From Roseococcus pinisoli (GTDB taxonomy: Bacteria > Pseudomonadota > Alphaproteobacteria > Acetobacterales > Acetobacteraceae), in NCBI RefSeq assembly GCF_018413645.1, contig NZ_JAHCDA010000002.1:62001-126000 (forward strand): a DNA stretch of 64,000 bases, read 5' to 3'. The translations under genes were made by a program, and so were the position numbers. The notes below the pieces were generated by a model. The model was given only the letters and a program-made list of their open reading frames with translations, had not been told where the DNA came from and made no database searches. The number at the start of each line of letters is the position of its first letter. The first letter of the stretch is position 1. Below, piece after piece: positions 41,626 through 49,863 of this stretch.

Positions 41626-43278
41626 ATGAATGTCATTTCGTCCCTGGCGAGCCGCCCGGGCTTCCTCCAGGACTATCGCACCCGCGATTTCCACACCCCC
41701 GGCCGCAGCCCCGTCGTGTCGATGCGCGGCATGGCCGCGACCTCCATGCCGGCGGCCACGCTGGCGGCGCTCGACATCCTGCGCTCCGGCGGCAACGCCA
41801 TGGACGCCGCCATCGCGGCCGTCGCGGTGCTGGGCGTCATCGAGCCGCAGAGCACGGGCATCGGCGGCGACTGCTTCTGCCTCTATGCCCCCGCCGGCAC
41901 CGGCAAGGTCTATGCGATGAACGGCTCCGGCCGGGCCGCCGCGGGCTCGACGCCCGAGAAGCTGCGCAGCCTCGGCGTGAACCAACTCGTCGACACCAGC
42001 GCCCATGTCGTCACCATCCCCGGCGCGATCTCGGCCTGGGAGGCGTTGAACGCCGCGCATGGCCGCAAGGGCCTGGACGCGCTGCTGCAGCCCGCCATCA
42101 AGTTCGCGGAAGAAGGCTTCGTCGTCGCGCCGCGCGTGGCGGCGGACTGGGCGGATGCCGCCTCCAAGCTCGCCGCCAACGAGGCTGCTGCCCGCCACTA
42201 CCTGAAGGATGGCGCGGCCCCGCAGGTCGGCGACGTGATGCGCTTCCCCGCGCTCGGCCGCACCCTGCGCGCGATCGCCGCCAAGGGCGCCCGCGGCTTC
42301 TATGAGGGCGAGGTCGCGGCCGACATCGTGAAGACGCTGCGCGCGCTGGGCGGCGTCCATACCGAGGAGGATTTCGCCAACGCGCTGCGCGGGGCCGAGT
42401 TCGTCGAGCCCATCAAGCGCGCCTGGAAGGGCCTCGAGATCTACGAGTGCCCGCCGAACGGCTCGGGCATCGTGACGCTCATGATGCTCGGCATGCTGGA
42501 GACCTTCCAGACGCCGGGCGAGCCCATCTCGGCCGAGCGCTTCCACCGCCACATCGAGGCGGCGCGCCTGGCCTATCGCGACCGCGACGCCTTCATCGCC
42601 GATCCGAATGTCGTGGACGTGCCGACCGAGACGCTGCTCTCCGACGAATACCTGCACGGCATGGCCAAGCAGATCCTCGACGCGCATGCGATGGTCGTGC
42701 CGCCGGCGCCGGACACGCTGCTGCCCAAGCACAAGGACACCGTCTACCTCTGCGTGGTGGACGAGGACGGCAACGCCTGCTCCTTCATCAACTCGCTGTT
42801 CAAGAGCTACGGCTCGGGCATCCTGGCCGAGGGCTCGGGCGTGATGCTGCAGAACCGCGGCTTCGGCTTCCGCCTGCAGGAAGGCCACCCGAACTGCATC
42901 GCGCCGGGCAAGCGGCCGATGCACACCATCATCCCCGGCATGGCGCTGAAGGACGGCAAGGCGGTCATGCCCTTCGGCGTGATGGGCGGCCATTTCCAGC
43001 CGATGGGCCAGTCGCTGCTGCTGTCTAACATGTTCGAGTACGGCATGGATCCGCAGGCCGCGCTCGACGCGCCGCGCGTCTTCCCCGAGGACGGCAAGGT
43101 CCAGGTCGAGACGAGCGTCCCCCGCGAGGTCGTGGCGAAGCTGGACGCGCTGGGCCACAGCTGCGTGCCGATCTCCAAGCCGCATGGCGGCGGCCAGGCG
43201 ATCTACATCGACCATTCGCGCGGCGTGCTCATCGGCGGCAGCGACCCGCGCAAGGATGGCTGCGCGCTGGGCTACTGA
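41626..43278 (+). CDS. Gamma-glutamyltransferase-family protein without signal peptide
   Basis: 550 residues. Ntn-hydrolase fold: GGNAMDAAIAAVAVLGVIEPQSTGIGGDCFCL (large subunit) and HKDTVYLCVVDEDGNACSFINSLF, where the Thr at KDTV is the expected self-cleavage/nucleophile residue; FGVMGGHFQPMGQ follows. There is no export signal, so it is cytosolic, unlike classic periplasmic GGT; oxamate amidohydrolase (HpxW) and similar enzymes share this form. Good GGGGAG ribosome site. Confidence 0.9.
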   Translation: MNVISSLASRPGFLQDYRTRDFHTPGRSPVVSMRGMAATSMPAATLAALDILRSGGNAMDAAIAAVAVLGVIEPQSTGIGGDCFCLYAPAGTGKVYAMNGSGRAAAGSTPEKLRSLGVNQLVDTSAHVVTIPGAISAWEALNAAHGRKGLDALLQPAIKFAEEGFVVAPRVAADWADAASKLAANEAAARHYLKDGAAPQVGDVMRFPALGRTLRAIAAKGARGFYEGEVAADIVKTLRALGGVHTEEDFANALRGAEFVEPIKRAWKGLEIYECPPNGSGIVTLMMLGMLETFQTPGEPISAERFHRHIEAARLAYRDRDAFIADPNVVDVPTETLLSDEYLHGMAKQILDAHAMVVPPAPDTLLPKHKDTVYLCVVDEDGNACSFINSLFKSYGSGILAEGSGVMLQNRGFGFRLQEGHPNCIAPGKRPMHTIIPGMALKDGKAVMPFGVMGGHFQPMGQSLLLSNMFEYGMDPQAALDAPRVFPEDGKVQVETSVPREVVAKLDALGHSCVPISKPHGGGQAIYIDHSRGVLIGGSDPRKDGCALGY

Positions 43279-43301
43279 GCCCTTCCGCCTTGACGTCGAA
43301 G

Positions 43302-43333
43302 ACGCCCCGTACGGCAACGTGCGGGGCGTTTTT
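43302..43333 (+). terminator. Rho-independent terminator
   Basis: A 12-bp stem with one G-T pair (43302-43313 with 43318-43329), a GCAA loop and a T run to 43333, 24 bases after the gamma-glutamyltransferase gene. Confidence 0.92.
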
Positions 43334-43452
43334 CGTCAAGGCCCGTCACAGTTCCTCACCACGCGATACCTGCCCCGTCATGCCAGGGTAACGCGCGGCC
43401 CACAGTCTGGCCGCATCGGAACGGCACTCCGCCGCCCTTGAGGGAGACGAGC

Positions 43453-43902
43453 ATGACGCTGATGCGGGCGATGGCTTTCGGGGCACTGCTTCTCGCCGGC
43501 GGGCTGCTCGGGGCGCCCGAGGCCCGGGCCGGCAACCCGGCTTCTTCCGATCTCCTGCTCGGCATGCGGGACCTCGACCAGGATGGCGACGTCACCTTCG
43601 AGGAAGCCTGGCTCTTCGCGCTCGCGGATTTCCACGCGGCCGATTCGGACCGGAGCGGCGGCCTGACGCCGCGGGAATTCGAGTCGCTCCTCACGGTCGA
43701 TGTGGCGGCGGCGCTGGGCCTGCTCGGTATGGAGGACCGCCCCGGCGGCATCCTCCTCGTGGGCGGCCGGACGCTTCCCCCAGGCGCAATGGGCGCCACT
43801 TTCCGCAGCTTCGACACCAATGGCGACGGCGTCGTCAGCCTCGAGGAGCTGTACCCCTTCGTCGCCGCGGAGTTCATGGTCCTGGAGGTCGAAGGCAGCT
43901 GA
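43453..43902 (+). CDS. Secreted EF-hand calcium-binding protein
   Basis: 149 residues with a signal peptide (MAFGALLLAGGLLGAPEARA). Three EF-hand loops: 40-51 (DLDQDGDVTFEE), 64-75 (DSDRSGGLTPRE) and 121-132 (DTNGDGVVSLEE), the first and third canonical. A periplasmic or secreted calcium sensor or buffer is inferred. GAGGGAGAC precedes ATG 43453. Confidence 0.85.
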   Translation: MTLMRAMAFGALLLAGGLLGAPEARAGNPASSDLLLGMRDLDQDGDVTFEEAWLFALADFHAADSDRSGGLTPREFESLLTVDVAAALGLLGMEDRPGGILLVGGRTLPPGAMGATFRSFDTNGDGVVSLEELYPFVAAEFMVLEVEGS

Positions 43903-43971
43903 ATCGCCGGCACGACGGGTTGCACGCTCTCCGGAAGCGGGGATGATCCTCCCAACGCTGGAGATTCCGAG

Positions 43972-45489
43972 ATGACCGAGCCCTGTGACCTGACCGCCGT
44001 CGAGGCCCGCCGCCTCATCGGCTCGAAGAAGCTCTCCGCCACCGAGCTGCTGGAATCCTGCCTCGGCCGGATCGGCGCGGTGAACCATGCGGTGAACGCG
44101 ATGACCGCCATGGACGAAGAGGCCGCGCGCGCCACCGCCAAGGCGGCCGATGCCGCCACCATGAAGGGCGATCCGCTGCCGCTGCTGCACGGCCTGCCGC
44201 TGGGCATCAAGGATCTCGAGGAGACCAAGGGCCTGCGCACCACCTGGGGCAGCCCGATCTTCGCGAACCACGTGCCCGAGAAGGACGAGCACATGGTCGC
44301 CAACCTGCGCGCGCAGGGCGGCGTCATCGTCGGCAAGACCAATGTTCCGGAATTCGGCCTGGGCGCGAACAGCCGCAACCTCGTCTGGGGTGCCACGGGC
44401 AACGCCTTCAATCCCGAATTCAACGCGGCCGGCTCGTCGGGCGGCTCGGCCGTGGCGCTGGCGACCAACATGGTCCCGCTGGCCTCGGGCAGCGACACCG
44501 GCGGCTCGCTCCGCAACCCGGCGGCCTTCAACGGCATCATCGGCTACCGCCCTTCCTCGGGCCTGGTGCCTAGCTCGCGGCGGCCGCATGGCTGGTCGCC
44601 GCTGCCGATGCTTGGGCCAATGGCGCGCACCACGGCCGACCTCGCGCTCATGATGTCGGCGATGGCGAGCGACGATGCGGTGGATCCGCTCTCCTACACC
44701 TTCCATGGCCGCAAGATGCGCGAGCGGCCGGAATTCTATCACCCGATCGCGCCCGCCGATCTGGGCTCGCTCACGCTCGCCTTCACCGAGGATTTCGGCC
44801 AGGCGCCGACCGAGTCCATTGTCCGCCGCGCCTTCCGCAAGGTGGTGGCGGCGCTGGCGCCGATGTTCGCCCGCGCCGAGGAAGCCCATCCCGACGTCAC
44901 GGGCGGCGATGAGGCCTTTGAGGTCCTGCGCTCGACCGGCGTGCTCACCGCCCATGTCGAGAAGGTGAAGAACCGGCCGCAGGATTGCGGGCCGAACCTG
45001 CATGCGAATGTCGAGGAAGCGCTGGGCTACTCGCTGCAGGACCAGGCCAATGCGCTGGTCCGCCAGACGCAGATCTATCGCGGCTTCCAGACCTTTTTCG
45101 AGAAGCACTCGATCCTCGTCAGCCCGGCGATCTGCACGAGCCCGCGCCCCTGGCTGGAGCTCTACCCCGCGGTGATCGACGGCGAGCCGGTGCGGACCTA
45201 CTTCCACTGGCTGAGCCTGTCCTACTACGTGACTCTCACGGGCCACCCGGCGATGAGCTTCCCGGTCGGCGTGGACGAGAAGGGCTTCCCCTTCGGCCTG
45301 CAGATCGTGGGGCCGCGCGGCGGCGACGTGCTGCTGCTCCAGGTGGCGGCGGCGATCGAGGCGGCCTTCGCGGGCGATGCCGAATTCGCGCGCCCGCTGC
45401 CGGATCTCGCGGCGCTCGAGAAGGCGCCGGCCATCTCGTCGCGCCCGGGCTTCAAGACCTGGGACCAGGTGCCCTACACGCAGAGCTGA
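43972..45489 (+). CDS. Amidase-signature family hydrolase
   Basis: 505 residues. The Ser-cisSer-Lys triad is present: Lys in LGIKDLEETKG, and Ser residues in AAGSSGGSAVALATNMVPLASGSDTGGSLRNPA. Hydrolyses an amide, possibly an aryl- or alkyl-amide; GatA function is unlikely because no gatB/gatC is near. Cytosolic, no signal peptide. Convergent with the Gly/Tyr-rich gene 1 bp away. Confidence 0.92.
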   Translation: MTEPCDLTAVEARRLIGSKKLSATELLESCLGRIGAVNHAVNAMTAMDEEAARATAKAADAATMKGDPLPLLHGLPLGIKDLEETKGLRTTWGSPIFANHVPEKDEHMVANLRAQGGVIVGKTNVPEFGLGANSRNLVWGATGNAFNPEFNAAGSSGGSAVALATNMVPLASGSDTGGSLRNPAAFNGIIGYRPSSGLVPSSRRPHGWSPLPMLGPMARTTADLALMMSAMASDDAVDPLSYTFHGRKMRERPEFYHPIAPADLGSLTLAFTEDFGQAPTESIVRRAFRKVVAALAPMFARAEEAHPDVTGGDEAFEVLRSTGVLTAHVEKVKNRPQDCGPNLHANVEEALGYSLQDQANALVRQTQIYRGFQTFFEKHSILVSPAICTSPRPWLELYPAVIDGEPVRTYFHWLSLSYYVTLTGHPAMSFPVGVDEKGFPFGLQIVGPRGGDVLLLQVAAAIEAAFAGDAEFARPLPDLAALEKAPAISSRPGFKTWDQVPYTQS

Positions 45490-45756
45490 TCACCAGCCGC
45501 CGTGGCGATGCCAACCGCCGCCGCCGTAACCATAGGCGGGACGCCCCCAGCCATAGGCCGGACGTCCCCAGCCGTAGCCGTAGTAGCGCGGCGGCGGGGG
45601 CGGCGGAGGCGGGGCGTAGACATAGGCCGGCGGGCTGCCCCAGCCATAGGCGGGGGGAGGCGCGTAGCCGTAACCATAGCCGTAGCCATGGGCATTGGCG
45701 GTTGTGGCGAGCCCCGCGAGGCCGACCAGGGCGAGAACGGGCAGAAGCTTGCGCAT
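45490..45756 (-). CDS. Exported Gly/Tyr/Pro-rich small protein (paralogue A)
   Basis: 88 residues. Signal peptide MRKLLPVLALVGLAGLATTANA, then low-complexity GYGYGYGYAPPP, YVYAPPPPPPPPRYYGYGWG and tandem GRPAYGWGRPAYGYGGGG, ending in a His-containing HRHGGW. No cysteines. Such sequences occur in structural or envelope-associated proteins; function unknown. Its first residues and upstream region match the neighbouring 46013-46252 gene, so the two arose by tandem duplication. Confidence 0.8.
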   Translation of the reverse strand: MRKLLPVLALVGLAGLATTANAHGYGYGYGYAPPPAYGWGSPPAYVYAPPPPPPPPRYYGYGWGRPAYGWGRPAYGYGGGGWHRHGGW

Positions 45757-45832
45757 GTCACGGCTCCCTTCAGGAGCAGGCGGTGCGGCGCTTTCAGGAC
45801 CGCATCGGAGGGGTTCCTTTCCCTCTGATTGA

Positions 45833-45909
45833 CAATCTGCCCCCCGACCATGGCGCCAGAAGGGTCTCTTCGAGGCGCCTGCCGGCGGAATTGCGCCGGC
45901 CGCGGCGGA
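45833..45909 (-). repeat. Duplicated leader block, copy A
   Basis: Upstream sequence of the Gly/Tyr-rich gene that is repeated, about 80% identical by eye, at 46332-46407 upstream of the paralogue. It includes a conserved GATTG stretch followed by the palindromic GCCGGC/GCCGCGG core (on + strand, GCGCCGGCCGCGGCGG at 45893-45908 and its match near 46393-46406). Probably shared promoter or regulatory sequence from the gene duplication. Confidence 0.65.
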
Positions 45910-45956
45910 ATGAAGGCGGAAGGGCGGCGGGCCGGATGACGGCTTGCTGACGCAGC

Positions 45957-45988
45957 GAGGGCCCGGACGGGATGCCGTCCGGGCCCTC
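45957..45988 (-). terminator. Hairpin terminator after the paralogue B gene
   Basis: A perfect 14-bp stem (45957-45970 with 45975-45988) with a GATG loop, 24 bases after the stop of the minus-strand gene at 46013. No T run, but the stem is very stable. Confidence 0.6.
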
Positions 45989-46012
45989 GGTCGTTTCATG
46001 GGGTGTCGGCAG

Positions 46013-46252
46013 CTACCAGCCGCGGCGGCCGTATCCGTAGCCGTAGGAGGGGCGGCCATAGCCATAGCCGGAGGCATAGCGCGGCCCGTGGTAGCGGGGC
46101 TGCGAGGCGGAGGCGATGGCGAGGCCCGCCGCCGCGCCGATGCCGGCACCCAGCAGGCCGGTCGCCAGCGGATCGGGGCGGCCGTAAGGGTCGGTGCAGG
46201 CGGCGAAGCCCAGGAGGCTGGAGAGAGCGAGGACAGGGAGAAGCTTGCGCAT
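46013..46252 (-). CDS. Small lipoprotein with Gly/Tyr-rich tail (paralogue B)
   Basis: 79 residues. Same opening as paralogue A (MRKLLPVLAL), but with a lipobox LGFAAC at about residue 17, then PLATGLLGAGIGAAAGLAIASA (a glycine-zipper-like membrane segment) and a tail ASGYGYGRPSYGYGYGRRGW. Anchored in the outer or inner membrane by lipid. Function unknown. Confidence 0.78.
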   Translation of the reverse strand: MRKLLPVLALSSLLGFAACTDPYGRPDPLATGLLGAGIGAAAGLAIASASQPRYHGPRYASGYGYGRPSYGYGYGRRGW

Positions 46253-46331
46253 CGGTCGGGCTCCTTCGGGAGCATCGGCCCGGCGTTTCCGGCGCCGGAC
46301 CTGCGAGGGGGTTTCTTGCATCCTCTGGGAG

Positions 46332-46407
46332 CAATCTGCCCCCCGCCGATGGCAGGGAAAGGGTGTCTTGAAGGCGCGTGCGGGCGGAATTGTGCCGGCC
46401 GCGGCGG
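46332..46407 (-). repeat. Duplicated leader block, copy B
   Basis: The counterpart of the block at 45833-45909, located about 80 bp upstream of the lipoprotein start. The conserved region continues partway into both 5' leaders with gaps, and both genes share the first ten codons. Confidence 0.65.
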
Positions 46408-46438
46408 CGCCATGACGGAATTGCGGCGCGGTTCCGCG

Positions 46439-46696
46439 TCAGCCGCGCCCGCCGCCGAAGGCATTGAAGGTCTGCAGCGTGTAGGTGTCCTTCACGCCGG
46501 CCACGCTCTGCACCTTCTCCACGACGAAGAGGCCGATATCCTGGTCGGGCTCGAGGTAGAACTTCCCGAGCAGGTCGTACTGACCGGAGGTGGAGTGCAT
46601 CTCCGAAAGCTCCTCGATCGTATCGGCCATTTCGCGCGCGACGCCGTAGGCCCGGCCCATTTCGCATTTGATCATGACGAATATGGCTCGCATCAT
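46439..46696 (-). CDS. Stand-alone Lrp/AsnC ligand-binding (RAM) domain protein
   Basis: 85 residues: MRAIFVMIKCEMGRAYGVAREMADTIEELSEMHSTSGQYDLLGKF and VVEKVQSVAGVKDTYTL match the C-terminal RAM domain of Lrp/AsnC regulators. No DNA-binding domain is present. Such stand-alone RAM proteins bind amino acids and can oligomerise or modulate other regulators. Function unassigned. Confidence 0.88.
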   Translation of the reverse strand: MMRAIFVMIKCEMGRAYGVAREMADTIEELSEMHSTSGQYDLLGKFYLEPDQDIGLFVVEKVQSVAGVKDTYTLQTFNAFGGGRG

Positions 46697-46997
46697 TCCC
46701 TCGTTATGTCAGTCGGTTGTGAGCCCGGCTGCCCAATCCTGACAGCCGGTTACCGCCCTCGTATCGCATTGGCGCTGTCAGCGGCGCTGCGCTTCGCGCC
46801 AACTTTTCCGACAGCCGCCTTCGCCGGTGTTCTAGGCTCGGCGCCCACGGCGCTGCAAGCGGCCGTGCCGACCAAGGCCTGACGGACCGCCAGCACTTTC
46901 AATTGGGTTGATATCGAAACGGTTCGAGCCCGAAAGAACTGGAAAATCCGCGCTACCGGCCTCACATTATGACAGAATTGTTTCAGTGAGACTGCGC
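46697..46997. other. 301-bp gap, likely promoter region of the Na/Pi cotransporter gene
   Basis: No gene-like ORF with plausible start. Base composition becomes more AT-rich from about 46890 (CACTTTCAATTGGGTTGATATC). A short CTGTCAT half-site (minus strand, 46975-46969) occurs near the transporter start. No tRNA or repeat recognised. Confidence 0.45.
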
Positions 46998-48698
46998 ATG
47001 GGCTCCGAAATTCTCCTGTTGCTGCTGGGAAGCGTGGCTCTTCTCCTCTGGGGCGTCCGGATGGTGCGCACGGGCGTACTGCGCGCGCACGGGACGTTGC
47101 TGCGTCGCGCGCTGGGCTCCGCCGCGCGGCACCGGATGAATGCTTTCGGCGGCGGCATCGCGGGCGCCTTCGCCCTGCAATCCTCGACGGCGGTGGCCGT
47201 GATCATCGGTGCCTTCGCGGGGCAGGGGCTGGTCTCCACCTCGGCGGCGCTGGCGGTGATGCTGGGCGCCGATCTGGGCACCAGCTTCGCCGCGCAGCTG
47301 CTGGCGCTCGATGTGAAGTGGCTCTGGTCGGTGCTGCTGGCCGTCGGCGTGCCGCTCTTCCTCACGGCCCATACCGATCGCCGGAAGGGCACGGCGCGGC
47401 TGGCGATCGGCCTCGGGTTGATCCTGCTGGCGCTCACGCAGATGGACCATGCCATCGCGTTGCTGCGCGACTCCCCGGTCATGGCGATGATCCTGCACAC
47501 GCTGGCGGCCGAGAAGCTGCTGGGCTTCCTGCTGGGTGCCGTCCTGACGGTGATGCTGCATTCCAGCCTGGCCTTCGTGATGCTGACCCTTTCGCTCGCC
47601 GGTTCTGGGTTGGTGGGCCCGGAACTGGCGGTGGCGCTGGTGCTCGGCGCCAATGCCGGTGGTGCGATCGCGCCCGTGCTGTCGCTCGCGCATTCCAATG
47701 CGGCCGCCCGGCGTGCGGCCTGGGGCCATCTCCTCATCCGCGGCGGCACGGCGGCGATGCTGATCCCCTTCGCGCATCCGATCGGCGAGGCGCTGAGCAC
47801 CGTCTTCCCCAATCCTGCGACGCTGGTCGCCATGGCGCATACCGGCTTCAACTTTTGCGGCTCGGTGGTCGGCCTGCCGCTCATCAATGTCATCGTGCGC
47901 CTGCTGGAGCGCTGGATTCCGGATGCCGAGCTGAGCGCCGATGCCGGCGCGCCGCGCCACCTGGACCCCTCGGTGCTCGACAATCCGGCCGAGGCGCTGG
48001 CCTGCGCCACGCGTGAGGCGATCAGCCTGGGCGAGCGTGTGAGCAGCATGCTCGGCGATTCCTGGCATGCGATCGAGACCGGCGATCCGCTGCGCATCAA
48101 GGCCGTCGAGCAGGCGGACGATGCGGTGGACCGGCTGCACGAGGCCATCAAGCTCTACATCGTGCAGACCTCGCGCGCCGAGCTGAGCGAGGAGGAGAGC
48201 GGCCGCGCCGTCGAGATCCTCGGCTTCATCATGAACCTCGAGCATGTGGGCGACATCCTCGACAAGAATCTGATGGAACTGGCCGAGAAGCGCGGGCGCC
48301 TCGGCCTGTCCTTCTCGGCGGATGGCCTCGCCGAGCTGCACGCCTTCCATGCGCGGATCATGGAGACCATGCGCCTTTCGCTGAACGTCTTCACCACGCG
48401 GGACATCGGCCTGGCGCGACGGCTCTTCGCCGACAAGTCCGGGCTGCGCGCGGCCGAGCGCGATGCGGCGCAGCAGCACTTCGCCCGCCTGCGCGAGGGT
48501 GTGGCGGAATCGCTGGAGACCTCGGCCATCCATCTCGACATGATCCGGGACCTCAAGCGCATCCACGGCCATCTCACCTCCGTGGCCTATCCGATCCTGG
48601 AAGCGGCCGGAGAGCTGGCCGAAAGCCGGCTGCGCCAGCGCGATCCCACGCCGCGCCCGTCGGGCCGCGACCATGGAGTGACGCCCGCGCGGGCTTGA
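46998..48698 (+). CDS. Na/Pi cotransporter-family protein with PhoU-like domain
   Basis: 566 residues from ATG 46998 (GTG 46986 possible). Two inverted NaPi repeats: GGIAGAFALQSSTAVAVIIGAFAGQG and AVLTVMLHSSLAFVMLTLSLAG, with QSSTA and HSSLA motifs; about eight membrane helices. From residue 340 a PhoU-like helical domain (NPAEALACATREAISLGERVSSML; RAVEILGFIMNLEHVGDILDKNL). Matches bacterial NptA-type phosphate uptake or efflux proteins. Confidence 0.92.
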   Translation: MGSEILLLLLGSVALLLWGVRMVRTGVLRAHGTLLRRALGSAARHRMNAFGGGIAGAFALQSSTAVAVIIGAFAGQGLVSTSAALAVMLGADLGTSFAAQLLALDVKWLWSVLLAVGVPLFLTAHTDRRKGTARLAIGLGLILLALTQMDHAIALLRDSPVMAMILHTLAAEKLLGFLLGAVLTVMLHSSLAFVMLTLSLAGSGLVGPELAVALVLGANAGGAIAPVLSLAHSNAAARRAAWGHLLIRGGTAAMLIPFAHPIGEALSTVFPNPATLVAMAHTGFNFCGSVVGLPLINVIVRLLERWIPDAELSADAGAPRHLDPSVLDNPAEALACATREAISLGERVSSMLGDSWHAIETGDPLRIKAVEQADDAVDRLHEAIKLYIVQTSRAELSEEESGRAVEILGFIMNLEHVGDILDKNLMELAEKRGRLGLSFSADGLAELHAFHARIMETMRLSLNVFTTRDIGLARRLFADKSGLRAAERDAAQQHFARLREGVAESLETSAIHLDMIRDLKRIHGHLTSVAYPILEAAGELAESRLRQRDPTPRPSGRDHGVTPARA

Positions 48699-48801
48699 GG
48701 CGCCGAAGCCTGCCCAGGAAGCCGGCAGCAGGTCGTTGCCGGAGCGATTCAGCTCGCAAATCCCGATGCGGCTTCGCGAAAGCTCAGGCTATCCTGCCTG
48801 C

Positions 48802-49863
48802 ATGGAGACGATCGAAGACAGCGGACGAACCGCGCGACCCCTTCTCAGCATCAGGGGGCTGCAGAAGCATTTCCCGTTGAAGGGAGGATTGCTGGGCCGC
48901 ACCCTGGCCGTCGTGCGGGCGGTGGATGGGGTGGAGTTCGACGTCCGCGATGGCGAGACGCTCGGCATCGTGGGGGAATCCGGCTGCGGCAAGTCGACGA
49001 CCGCGCGGCTGCTCATGCGGCTCATGGAACCCGATGCGGGAACCATGCTCTTCGAGGGCCGCGCCGTGGAGGAGAGCGCCGGCGGCCTGACCCTGCGCGA
49101 ATACCGTCGCCAGGTGCAGATGGTCTTCCAGGACAGCTACGCCTCGCTGAACCCGCGCCTGACCATCGAGGAGACGATCGCCTTCGCGCCTCGCGTCCAT
49201 GGCCTTTCAGCCTCCGAGGCGATCGAGCGGGCACGCGAGCTGCTGGCGGCCGTCGGCCTCGCACCCGAGAATTTCGCGCGGCGCTATCCGCATGAGCTTT
49301 CGGGCGGGCAGAGGCAGCGCATCAACATCGCGCGCGCCCTCGCGCTGCGGCCGAAGCTGGTGATCCTGGACGAGCCGGTCTCGGCGCTCGACAAGTCGGT
49401 CGAGGCGCAGGTTCTGAACCTGCTGCTGGACCTCAAGGCCGAGTTCGGCCTGACCTATGTCTTCATCAGCCACGACCTCAACGTCGTGCAGTATATCAGC
49501 GACCGCGTGCTGGTGATGTATCTGGGCGAGGTGGTGGAGATGGGGCCCGTGGGCGCCATCTACGACCGGCCGGGCCATCCTTATACCCGCGCGCTGCTGG
49601 ACAGCCGCCCCTCGATGGACCCGGCGAAGCGCCGCACCACGCCGCCGCTGACCGGCGATCCGCCGAACCCGGTGAACCCGCCCTCCGGCTGCCGTTTCCG
49701 CACGCGATGCCCCTATGCGGATGCGGTCTGCGCCGAGCGGAAGCCCATCATGGCCGATCTGGGGGACGGGCATGTCGTCGCCTGCCACATGGCTTCGGCA
49801 GGGAGCGGGCACCCCCTGGCCGGTCGGCTCTACGAGGCGCCGCTGGCGGAGATGGTCGCATGA
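48802..49863 (+). CDS. Oligopeptide/dipeptide ABC transporter ATPase, DppF/OppF type
   Basis: 353 residues. Walker A GESGCGKSTTARLL, signature LSGGQRQRINIARAL, Walker B LVILDEPVSALD and switch His in FISHDLNVV. The C-terminal oligo_HPY extension with PSGCRFRTRCPYADAVC carries the Cys cluster seen in iron-sulfur-binding OppD/DppF ATPases. Start ATG 48802; its stop overlaps the next ATPase gene (ATGA). Confidence 0.93.
   Translation: METIEDSGRTARPLLSIRGLQKHFPLKGGLLGRTLAVVRAVDGVEFDVRDGETLGIVGESGCGKSTTARLLMRLMEPDAGTMLFEGRAVEESAGGLTLREYRRQVQMVFQDSYASLNPRLTIEETIAFAPRVHGLSASEAIERARELLAAVGLAPENFARRYPHELSGGQRQRINIARALALRPKLVILDEPVSALDKSVEAQVLNLLLDLKAEFGLTYVFISHDLNVVQYISDRVLVMYLGEVVEMGPVGAIYDRPGHPYTRALLDSRPSMDPAKRRTTPPLTGDPPNPVNPPSGCRFRTRCPYADAVCAERKPIMADLGDGHVVACHMASAGSGHPLAGRLYEAPLAEMVA

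Noticed and set aside
41134-43317. A long minus-strand frame continuing upstream of csaA
   Set aside because: Only the last 113 residues (CsaA) are protein-like; the rest is antisense to the gamma-glutamyltransferase gene.
43972-45489. Glutamyl-tRNA amidotransferase subunit GatA
   Set aside because: The amidase signature is shared, but no gatB or gatC is nearby and the C-terminal half differs from GatA.
46969-46986. Pho-box-like CTGAAAC-N4-CTGTCAT near the Na/Pi cotransporter start
   Set aside because: Only one half matches well, it faces the minus strand, and it would lie within about 12-30 bases of the start codon, too close for PhoB activation.
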